A stretch of DNA of 5,063 nucleotides from a bacterium ADurb.Bin374 (GTDB lineage Bacteria > Riflebacteria > Ozemobacteria > Ozemobacterales > Ozemobacteraceae): positions 1 to 5,063 of the forward strand of contig MWAR01000117.1 in the NCBI GenBank assembly GCA_002068715.1, read 5' to 3'. This document shows positions 1 through 5,063 of the stretch, one piece after another; position 1 is the first letter of the stretch, and each line of letters starts with the position of its first letter. The position numbers were made by a program, and so were the translations under genes. The notes beneath the pieces are model-generated. The model saw only the letters and a program-made list of their open reading frames with translations, was not told the DNA's origin and searched no databases.

Positions 1-1307
1 TCGCAGGCATCATCGGCTCGTTCGTACCCGTGATCGGTCTTCATCTGGCGCTCGTGATCAATGCGGCAAACTGGCTCGGCGTCAAACTGTTTCTCGGCAT
101 GGCGCATTTCTTTGCCGTCCTCATCCCGTTTCCACGCGTCTCCCAGCCTGGTATCGGCACTCTGGCGCTCTATTTCAGCGTCCTGCACCTGTATTTCTTC
201 TGGGACGTCATCAAGGAATACGCATCGGCGCTCTGGGCCGCGGCCGTCGAACTCTGGGACGACCCGGATTACAAATGGGGTCTCGGTCTCATCGCCGCCG
301 GTCTCCTCGCCGTCGTGTCCTTCCTCGCCGTTTTCGGTGTCTCGCGCCTCGAAAGCAGACCATCGATGCGCCTGACGATGCTCGACGTCGGTTTCGGCTC
401 GTCGCTGCTGTATGAGAAAGACGGCAGGACGATGCTCGTCGATGCCGGCTACAGCGACGCGTTCTCCGGCTACGACGTCGGGGAACGCGTCATCCAGCCC
501 GCCCTTTCATCGAAGATGACGAATGCCGTCGACGCCGTCGTCCTCACCTCGGCTCTCCCGGAACGCATCTCGGGCCTGCTCTCGGTCCTCGACAATTACC
601 GGGTCCGGTCCATCTACGCCCCGTTCGAGATCCCGACCGACGGGAAGCGCGTTCCCTTCGGCGAGTATGTCCAGCGGTTTTCCCTCGCCGACATGAAGGT
701 CGAGGGCGATTACAAGAAGGGCATCTACATCTCGTCACCGCCGAACTACTACTGGGAACAGGCCGCCGAGTCGTTCAACGCTCTGGTAAAGGCCGTGAAC
801 AAGTATCGGATTCCCGTCCATCCGCTGGTCGCGGGCGCTTCCATCGGGGGATTCGGAGATTCCGTCGAGGTGCTCGCTCCAGCGACCTTCACGAAACGCT
901 TCTCCTGCTATTACGACGGCGCCGCGCTGTTGTTCAAGGAAGGCGGCAGCCGCATCGCCTACGCACCGGGCAACGCCTATCTCTACGACAAGGCGCTTCC
1001 CACCGAACTGAACGCTCTTCTCCTCGCCGACCTGCCTTATCCCTACGACAAGTTCGCCGAGTATGTCAGGGCGACGAAGCCGGAATGGGTCGGCATCAGC
1101 TTCCGGAAGCCTTCTTCCTGGCTGATGGAACGGTATTACATGCAGAAGCTTCTCGACGGCCGCTCGATCCAGTTCAACCGGCGCAGTCGCGACCTTCCGA
1201 TGCCGGTGTACCGCACCGAACGCTACGGAGCCATCCAGGTCACGGCTCGCCAGGGAAAAATGTATACCAAAACATATATCACTCCCGTGACCGAGGAGGG
1301 GCGATGA
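1..1307 (+). CDS. comEC: ComEC/Rec2-family DNA uptake channel, 3' part, with degenerate MBL domain (5' partial)
   Basis: The reading frame is open from the left edge (first full codon at 3), so the GTG at 30 is probably internal and the gene starts upstream. ComEC is the inner-membrane channel that passes single-stranded DNA into the cytoplasm during transformation. The first part (about nt 3-342) encodes hydrophobic segments, the last spanning about 277-342, matching the end of the competence membrane domain. From about 366 a ComEC-type MBL domain begins with the RLTMLDVGFGSS strand (family form LDVGQGD). The metal-binding motifs are gone: the HxHxDH site reads TSALPER (546-566), VLHP reads VLAP (870-881), the GD site reads GN (969-974) and PHHGS reads PYPYD (1035-1049). 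The fold therefore seems retained without a metal site. It overlaps comEA by 4 bases, so the two are probably translationally coupled. Family call is firm; loss of catalysis is inferred. Confidence 0.85.
   Translation, partial: AGIIGSFVPVIGLHLALVINAANWLGVKLFLGMAHFFAVLIPFPRVSQPGIGTLALYFSVLHLYFFWDVIKEYASALWAAAVELWDDPDYKWGLGLIAAGLLAVVSFLAVFGVSRLESRPSMRLTMLDVGFGSSLLYEKDGRTMLVDAGYSDAFSGYDVGERVIQPALSSKMTNAVDAVVLTSALPERISGLLSVLDNYRVRSIYAPFEIPTDGKRVPFGEYVQRFSLADMKVEGDYKKGIYISSPPNYYWEQAAESFNALVKAVNKYRIPVHPLVAGASIGGFGDSVEVLAPATFTKRFSCYYDGAALLFKEGGSRIAYAPGNAYLYDKALPTELNALLLADLPYPYDKFAEYVRATKPEWVGISFRKPSSWLMERYYMQKLLDGRSIQFNRRSRDLPMPVYRTERYGAIQVTARQGKMYTKTYITPVTEEGR
1293..1301 (+). promoter_or_regulatory. 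Ribosome binding site of the comEA-like gene
   Basis: GAGGAGGGG, inside the end of comEC, is a strong Shine-Dalgarno match. The GGAGG core (1295-1299) lies 4 nt before the ATG at 1304 and 7 nt before the ATG at 1307. The second ATG has the better spacing; the two choices differ by one residue. Confidence 0.75.
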
Positions 1308-1933
1308 TGCGTCTGACGACCCTCGAAAAGACGACGTTCGGCATGATGGGCGGCATGATCGTTCTCGGCGTCTTTCTTCTCGTGTTCCAGATCGCCCGGG
1401 AGCGCAGTGAAAACCTGCATACGATCGGAGGCATCGACCGCATTTCCCGGCTGACGGAGCGTGAGGTTCCCGAAAAATCCCAGGAGCACGACGAGCCGGA
1501 GGAAGAAAATGGGTTCGGCAGTCTTCCGAAGCTCAACCTGAACACCGCGACGCTCGCCCAGCTGGACGCGCTTCCCGGCATCGGGAAGATGATGGCCGAG
1601 CGCATCATCGACCTTCGCAAAACGAAAAAAGGGTTCAAGAGCCTGGCGGAATTGAAAGAGATCAAGGGCGTTTCATCGAAAAAATTCGCCCAGCTGAAGA
1701 GGGTGCTGACCGTCGCCGCCCCAGACGCGGGCGAGCCGCGCCGGCTGAATCTCAACTTCGCCTCGCTCGACGAGCTCGAGGCGCTTCCCGGCGTGGGGCC
1801 GAAGCTCGCCCGGGCCATCTACGACGCCCGGAATGCGAAGGGCGGCTTCAGATCAGTCGAAGATCTCGAGGAGATTCCCGGGCTGACGGAAAAGAAATAC
1901 AAACTTTTCGAAGCCCTCGTCGAAATCAGGTAA
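1304..1933 (+). CDS. comEA: ComEA-like membrane-anchored DNA-binding protein with two tandem helix-hairpin-helix modules
   Basis: ComEA binds double-stranded DNA at the outer face of the inner membrane and hands it to ComEC. The 209-residue product has a short N-terminus, one membrane segment (about residues 13-30, GMMGGMIVLG onward), an acidic linker (52-69) and two ComEA-type HhH modules at 77-137 and 148-208. Each begins LNLN, carries an LPGIG or LPGVG hairpin (90-94, 161-165) and ends with an I.G hairpin (120-122, 191-193). By hand count they are identical at 26 of 61 gap-free positions, so they look like an internal duplication. No SLBB domain, typical of Bacillus ComEA, is present. The start was chosen at the ATGA overlap with comEC, just after a strong ribosome site; the frame is open upstream to 1085 but only as overlap. 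The ATG at 1307 is an equally good start. The symbol rests on the domains and on the comEC neighbour. Confidence 0.85.
   Translation: MMRLTTLEKTTFGMMGGMIVLGVFLLVFQIARERSENLHTIGGIDRISRLTEREVPEKSQEHDEPEEENGFGSLPKLNLNTATLAQLDALPGIGKMMAERIIDLRKTKKGFKSLAELKEIKGVSSKKFAQLKRVLTVAAPDAGEPRRLNLNFASLDELEALPGVGPKLARAIYDARNAKGGFRSVEDLEEIPGLTEKKYKLFEALVEIR
1532..1927 (+). repeat. Tandem duplication of the HhH module inside the comEA-like gene
   Basis: Two protein-level repeats of 61 residues, encoded at 1532-1714 and 1745-1927, lie at a constant offset of 71 residues. A short AP-rich linker joins them. They align without gaps and share the LNLN start, LPGxG hairpin, GF.S turn and E-I-x-G hairpin. The DNA copies have diverged, so the duplication is old. 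Confidence 0.7.
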
Positions 1934-1945
1934 CCGGAACAGACC

Positions 1946-2902
1946 ATGAAAGACTACGGATTCGAACAAACATCGTTCAAGAGCACGGCCATGAAGGTCT
2001 GGTTCGTGGTCGTGTTTCTGATCATGGTCTCGGTCTGGGCGATGGTGCTCAGCCCCGATCACGGCGGTATCGGGCCGTCCGCCATGAATCCGAAGCTTCG
2101 CATCGACTTCGTGAACGTCGGGCAGGGCGACGCGATCCTCGTCAGAACTCCACGCGGCCGCGTGTATCTCATCGACGGCGGCATGAACGTTTCCTCTACC
2201 CAGGCGGCGCGCGAAAACCGCGATCTGATCCAGAACTACCTCCGAACGAAGCGCATCAGGCGCCTCGACGGCGTCGTCGTGACGCACAACCACAACGACC
2301 ACCTCGGCGGCATCATTCCCGTGCTCAAGCTGCTCAAGGTCGATCGCATCTGGGACTGTGGCAGCGTTTCGAACACGCAGACCTACAAAGAATACGCGGA
2401 ACTATGCGAGAAGAAGCGCATACCACGCATGACCGCGAAGGCCGGCGATGTTCTAGACTGGGGCTCCGAACTGTTCGTGACGGTCCTGCACCCCGAATCG
2501 GTTTCCAAATCACAGGAGTTCTCGGATCAGAACAACATGTCGGTCACCCTTCTCGTGCGTTACGGAAAGGTGACGACGCTTCTCTGCGGCGACATCGAGA
2601 TCGCCGCCGAAGAGGAGGTCGCCCGCTACGGCGATGAGATCCGCGCCCAGGTCGTGAAGATTCCGCATCACGGTTCCGACACCAGCATCAACAAACGGTT
2701 CTGGAACTTCGTCAAACCCGTCCTGGGCATAATCCAGGTCGGTCGCGACAATCCCTTCGGCCACCCGAAACCCGAGGCGCTCGACCTGTATCGCACCATG
2801 CGCATCGACCTGAAACGGACCGACGTGAACGGCACGGTCCGGCTTCTCGTCGGCGGCGAAACCGAACGCGACTACACGGTCGAGGTTGACCGAAACCTCT
2901 AG
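1946..2902 (+). CDS. Membrane-anchored ComEC-type metallo-beta-lactamase fold hydrolase (stand-alone)
   Basis: This 318-residue protein consists of a short N-terminus, one membrane segment (about 18-36) and a full MBL domain of the kind fused to ComEC C-termini. Visible motifs are VGQGDA (58-63), LIDGG (75-79), HNHNDH with ligands H114, H116, D118 and H119, VLHP with H182, CGD with D216, PHHGS with H241/H242, and GHP (272-274). The complete set predicts a two-metal hydrolase; the ComEC family domain is thought to act as a nuclease on DNA outside the membrane. The anchor and following acidic residues suggest the catalytic domain faces outward. It lies 12 nt after comEA and is probably cotranscribed. 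There is no ComEC channel domain. The ribosome site before ATG 1946 is weak; an in-frame ATG at 1991, preceded by AAGAG, is an alternative that keeps the anchor. Phosphodiesterase or nuclease activity is inferred. Confidence 0.85.
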   Translation: MKDYGFEQTSFKSTAMKVWFVVVFLIMVSVWAMVLSPDHGGIGPSAMNPKLRIDFVNVGQGDAILVRTPRGRVYLIDGGMNVSSTQAARENRDLIQNYLRTKRIRRLDGVVVTHNHNDHLGGIIPVLKLLKVDRIWDCGSVSNTQTYKEYAELCEKKRIPRMTAKAGDVLDWGSELFVTVLHPESVSKSQEFSDQNNMSVTLLVRYGKVTTLLCGDIEIAAEEEVARYGDEIRAQVVKIPHHGSDTSINKRFWNFVKPVLGIIQVGRDNPFGHPKPEALDLYRTMRIDLKRTDVNGTVRLLVGGETERDYTVEVDRNL

Positions 2903-2914
2903 CGTCTCTATACT
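2886..2914 (+). promoter_or_regulatory. Sigma-70-type promoter for the DHH phosphoesterase gene
   Basis: A TTGACC -35 box (2886-2891) and a TATACT -10 box (2909-2914) are separated by exactly 17 nt, each matching five of six consensus bases. The -35 box lies in the last codons of the MBL gene and the -10 box just after its stop. Transcription would start near 2921, giving a leader of about 40 nt before the ATG at 2962. It would give the downstream genes their own expression, apart from the com block. Confidence 0.65.
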
Positions 2915-2950
2915 TAATCAATAATTTCCCCATCCTCACATTTTTTCCCG

Positions 2951-2960
2951 AAAGGAAAGG
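2951..2960 (+). promoter_or_regulatory. Ribosome binding site of the DHH phosphoesterase gene
   Basis: AAAGGAAAGG lies directly before the ATG at 2962. The AGGA (2953-2956) has 5 nt spacing and is the likely pairing core. It supports 2962 as the start. The purine run can pair with the TTTCC at 2944-2948 in a small hairpin. Confidence 0.6.
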
Positions 2961-2961
2961 T

Positions 2962-4395
2962 ATGGAAGCAGCCATTCTCAAAAATCTCCCCACCAATGTA
3001 GAAGATTATCAGGCCCAGTGGCAGGCGCTCAAAACCGCTGACGCAGGCCTTTCAAAAATCATCGAGGTCGTTTCGAAACCCGAGGGCACGGCACTGATCT
3101 TCAGCCACGACGACCCCGACGGCATCACCAGCGGTCTCATCTTCAAGCGCATGCTCGTGAAAAAAGGCTGGAAGGCCGAACTGCGCATGCCCGCCGGCTT
3201 CCTTCTCCAGCCGCAGCAGTGGGAAGACGCGTTCCGCGAGATTCCCGACGTGAAGGCCGTCTTCATGCTCGACAAGGGCACGCTGATGCCGTATTCCGAG
3301 TTCGGCAAGAAGGCGCCGCTCTACATCGTCGATCATCACCCGACGCCCAAGGCGCCGACCGACTGCGTGATGTTCAACCCCAGCCTCGAAAAATACACCC
3401 CGTGCTCGACCTCGATCCTCGCGCACGGCATCGCGACCCTTAGCGGCACCCGCGACCAGTTCGACGACTTCCTGTGCCTCATGGGCCTCAAGGGCGACTG
3501 GGCGATCGAGCCCGTCACCGGCGTGCTCGTCGATTTCGCCAAGCCGTTCATCGCCAGCTACGGCGTGGCTTTCAAGAACATGCTGACCCTGCTGCGCGAG
3601 CGGCCGACCATGTTCGACGCTTCCCAGCGGGAAAACACCTGCCTGCTCTCCCGCGTGACCGAGTTCGTGCACGCGACCGGCGGCGGCGGCTTCCAGTATT
3701 TCTACAACGACCGGGAAGAGGCGCTCAAGAACGTCGATCATCCCGCGCTCATCGCGAACGCCCTCGAGGCGCTCGCCCCGCAGGTCGAGGCGCTCACCCG
3801 CATTTCGACCCTGCAGAGCTTCGTGCAGATGATTCCGCAGGAGTTCAAACAGCCGCTCGACAAGATCTTCCGCTACTTCCTGCAAGATTGGGACAGCGCC
3901 GACAAGCTGCTCAACTCCTCCGTGCGGGCGCTCAAGCTCGAAAACACCAGCATCTACCTGTTCGTCGGCGGAAAAGTGCCGCTGCTTCCCATGATCGGCT
4001 CGATCAAGCTGTTCGATCTCAAGCAGACGGCCGGCGACAAGGACGCGCAAATCATAATGGTCAGCTCGGTCTCGCCCGACTACACACACGTTTCCGTCCG
4101 CGGAACCGGTGATCGCGTCCATTCCGGCAAGATCTGCGGCTCGCTGCAGGACGCCCTGCAGGCGAAATACGCGAAATACAAGGACAAGATCAGCGGCGGC
4201 GGCCATCCCCGGGCAGCAGAGTGCACGGTGCGCACCGCCGACGTCACGTTCTTCAACGTCCTCAGCCTGCTGACGACGCATCTGAACGAGATGAACGAGA
4301 TCGACCAGAAGTTCGCCGAAGGCAAGCCCAACAAGGGCCTTGCGAAGCGGGCGAAGGAACTCGGTCTCGAATATCTCGCCACGGCCGGCTTCTGA
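2962..4395 (+). CDS. DHH/DHHA1 family phosphoesterase, RecJ-like or archaeal-nuclease-like
   Basis: DHH phosphoesterases are Mn-dependent enzymes that cleave phosphodiester bonds, as in RecJ exonucleases, oligonucleotide-degrading NrnA and cyclic dinucleotide hydrolases. This 477-residue protein shows motif I as HDDPDG (49-54), motif II Asp as LDKG (D104), the DHH signature at D124-H125-H126, a fourth motif Asp in GLKGDW (D179), and a C-terminal DHHA1 domain ending in GGGHPRAA (412-419), which binds substrate. All expected metal and substrate residues are present. No membrane segment, CBS, PAS or OB domain is evident, so a soluble enzyme is likely. It is shorter than typical bacterial RecJ, and the HDDPDG form and compact two-domain layout recall archaeal RecJ-like/GAN proteins. 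Start 2962 follows a good ribosome site and its own promoter. Substrate (ssDNA, RNA or short oligonucleotides) cannot be told from sequence. Confidence 0.85.
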   Translation: MEAAILKNLPTNVEDYQAQWQALKTADAGLSKIIEVVSKPEGTALIFSHDDPDGITSGLIFKRMLVKKGWKAELRMPAGFLLQPQQWEDAFREIPDVKAVFMLDKGTLMPYSEFGKKAPLYIVDHHPTPKAPTDCVMFNPSLEKYTPCSTSILAHGIATLSGTRDQFDDFLCLMGLKGDWAIEPVTGVLVDFAKPFIASYGVAFKNMLTLLRERPTMFDASQRENTCLLSRVTEFVHATGGGGFQYFYNDREEALKNVDHPALIANALEALAPQVEALTRISTLQSFVQMIPQEFKQPLDKIFRYFLQDWDSADKLLNSSVRALKLENTSIYLFVGGKVPLLPMIGSIKLFDLKQTAGDKDAQIIMVSSVSPDYTHVSVRGTGDRVHSGKICGSLQDALQAKYAKYKDKISGGGHPRAAECTVRTADVTFFNVLSLLTTHLNEMNEIDQKFAEGKPNKGLAKRAKELGLEYLATAGF

Positions 4396-4410
4396 GGCAG
4401 CGGCGAACGA

Positions 4411-4830
4411 ATGACATATAAGGAAACCGATTTCCCCGGCCTGCTCCGTCATTTGAAAACCGTCGCAACGGAAGAGAGCGACCCGTTTCTTCTCAAACAG
4501 ATCGTTCTCCAACTCGTGAAGCTGTATGACGAGGTTCCGGTGTATCCCGGGATCGTGAACATGTGCCTCGGCAAAGTCGTGAAGACCGTTCCGGCCGCCG
4601 ATGTCGAGGTCGGTCAGAAGATCCACGTGAAAAACCGTGAGGACTGCTACATGGGCACCGTCGCCTCGAAAGACGAGGACGGAGTCACCCTCAAGCATGT
4701 CCGCCAGATCATGTCGGAAGACGAACTCGACCTCGAGTTCCGCGAGATGGAAAAAGTCTCGGTAATCAACGACAAGGCGCTCGATGAGCTGTGGCCTTCG
4801 CTGGTATTCCCGAAAGAGAAAGGTATTTGA
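4411..4830 (+). CDS. Small hypothetical protein with possible Sm-like/SH3-like barrel
   Basis: I do not recognise this 139-residue protein as a named family. Residues 8-42 are predicted helical (LLRHLKTV, LLKQIVLQLVKLY). From about 54 to 120 the pattern is beta-rich: VGQKIHVKNREDCYMGTVASKD, split here as VGQKIHVKN (67-75) and YMGTVASKD (80-88), then GVTLKHV (91-97) and MEKVSVIND (113-121). A strand, a turn with charged residues, a strand with G-T-V, then D..GVTL and a final strand resembles an LSm/Hfq-type or SH3-like small barrel, which often binds RNA. No membrane segment or signal peptide is seen. It starts 15 nt after the DHH gene, with only a weak GAGG (4394-4397) upstream, and overlaps the next gene by TGATG, so it is probably part of the same transcript. 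A role with the flanking nucleic-acid enzymes is inferred from context only. Confidence 0.75.
   Translation: MTYKETDFPGLLRHLKTVATEESDPFLLKQIVLQLVKLYDEVPVYPGIVNMCLGKVVKTVPAADVEVGQKIHVKNREDCYMGTVASKDEDGVTLKHVRQIMSEDELDLEFREMEKVSVINDKALDELWPSLVFPKEKGI
4816..4823 (+). promoter_or_regulatory. Ribosome binding site of the Clp1-like gene
   Basis: GAGAAAGG lies 6 nt before the ATG at 4830, inside the end of the preceding gene. Together with the TGATG stop-start overlap it supports that start and translational coupling. Confidence 0.55.
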
Positions 4831-5063
4831 TGAACTATACGATCGAACGGGATGAAAACCACCTCCTGGTCGGGCCGGCGAAGTTCACAGTCGTCTCCGG
4901 GGCCGTCGAGGTCATCGCGGCAAAGCTCGGGGCCGGGAAAACCCTGACGGTACCGGTCGGGAAGCGCGTTCCCATTCTCGGACTCGAGAAATCACAGCTC
5001 GAGATCGAGGCGAACTCCGACGCCGTCACGAAGATGGAAGCCGGCTCGATTCCCGCGGAATGG
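4830..5063 (+). CDS. Possible Clp1/Grc3-type polynucleotide 5'-kinase, N-terminal domain (3' partial)
   Basis: Seventy-eight codons are present before the right edge cuts the gene. The product starts MNYTIERDENHLLVGPAKF and continues as a beta-rich domain: GPAKFTVVSGAVEVIA (15-30), LGAGKTLTVPVGKRVPIL (33-50), and LEIEANSDAV followed by GSIPAEW (72-78). Clp1/Grc3 polynucleotide kinases begin with such a beta-sandwich: a GPA..V..G...V.G opening, a G....VP.GK..P turn, and a GS.IP..W linker that leads straight into the Walker A P-loop of the kinase domain. In archaea and eukaryotes these enzymes add a 5' phosphate to RNA or DNA. The P-loop should lie just beyond the window, so the kinase itself is not seen. 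The start is set by the TGATG overlap and the GAGAAAGG site. Family call is by pattern recognition only; another beta-sandwich protein is possible. Confidence 0.6.
   Translation, partial: MNYTIERDENHLLVGPAKFTVVSGAVEVIAAKLGAGKTLTVPVGKRVPILGLEKSQLEIEANSDAVTKMEAGSIPAEW

Noticed and set aside
1255..1285. AT-rich patch with an ATGT...ACAT inverted repeat near the end of comEC, possible promoter or operator
   Set aside because: The possible -10 boxes (TATACC, TATATC) have no acceptable -35 box at 16-18 nt, the repeat arms are only 4 nt, and the region is coding.
1085..1303. Upstream extension of the comEA-like reading frame inside comEC
   Set aside because: The extension has no family similarity, would overlap the comEC coding sequence by over 200 bases, and the strong ribosome site sits just before the ATG pair at 1304/1307.
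30..1307. GTG at 30 as the true start of the first gene
   Set aside because: The frame is open to the left edge, the residues before it (AGIIGSFVP) continue a hydrophobic segment, and the product would lack most of the ComEC channel domain, so the gene most likely starts upstream.
2903..2950. Possible terminator after the MBL gene (T-run at 2941-2946)
   Set aside because: No GC-rich hairpin precedes the T-run, which fits better as part of the leader of the next gene.
3052..4698. Very long antisense open frame across the DHH gene and into the next gene
   Set aside because: It mirrors the codon bias of the GC-rich + strand genes, is rich in E, R, V and L without any domain, and lies opposite a gene with all DHH motifs intact. 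I consider it a shadow.

Overview
The window is a compact, gene-dense bacterial segment of fairly high GC. It holds six genes, all on the + strand, with almost no intergenic space. Shine-Dalgarno-like sites, a sigma-70-type promoter and competence (DNA-uptake) genes point to a bacterium. The lineage cannot be fixed from this sequence alone. The GC-rich coding produces many long antisense open frames, which I treat as shadows.

Region 1 (1-2902) is a DNA-uptake block. It contains the 3' part of a comEC-like channel gene, a comEA-like DNA-binding protein gene that overlaps it by ATGA, and a gene for a membrane-anchored metallo-beta-lactamase (MBL) protein of the ComEC C-terminal type. The MBL domain fused to ComEC appears to have lost all of its metal ligands. 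The separate MBL protein two genes downstream keeps the full set. This looks like a split ComEC, in which the nuclease-type activity has moved to a stand-alone anchored protein. That is the most interesting reading of the window.

Region 2 (2886-5063) starts with a well-formed promoter, TTGACC-17 nt-TATACT, whose -35 box lies inside the end of the MBL gene. It drives a DHH/DHHA1 phosphoesterase (RecJ/archaeal-nuclease-like) gene, followed by a small gene whose C-terminal half looks like an Sm-like or SH3-like barrel. The last gene is cut by the window end and overlaps its neighbour by TGATG. Its N-terminus resembles the beta-sandwich domain of Clp1/Grc3 polynucleotide 5'-kinases. If that holds, the cluster pairs a nucleic-acid end-trimming enzyme with an end-phosphorylating one.

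There is no non-coding stretch over 60 bases. I saw no tRNA, rRNA, CRISPR array or mobile element.
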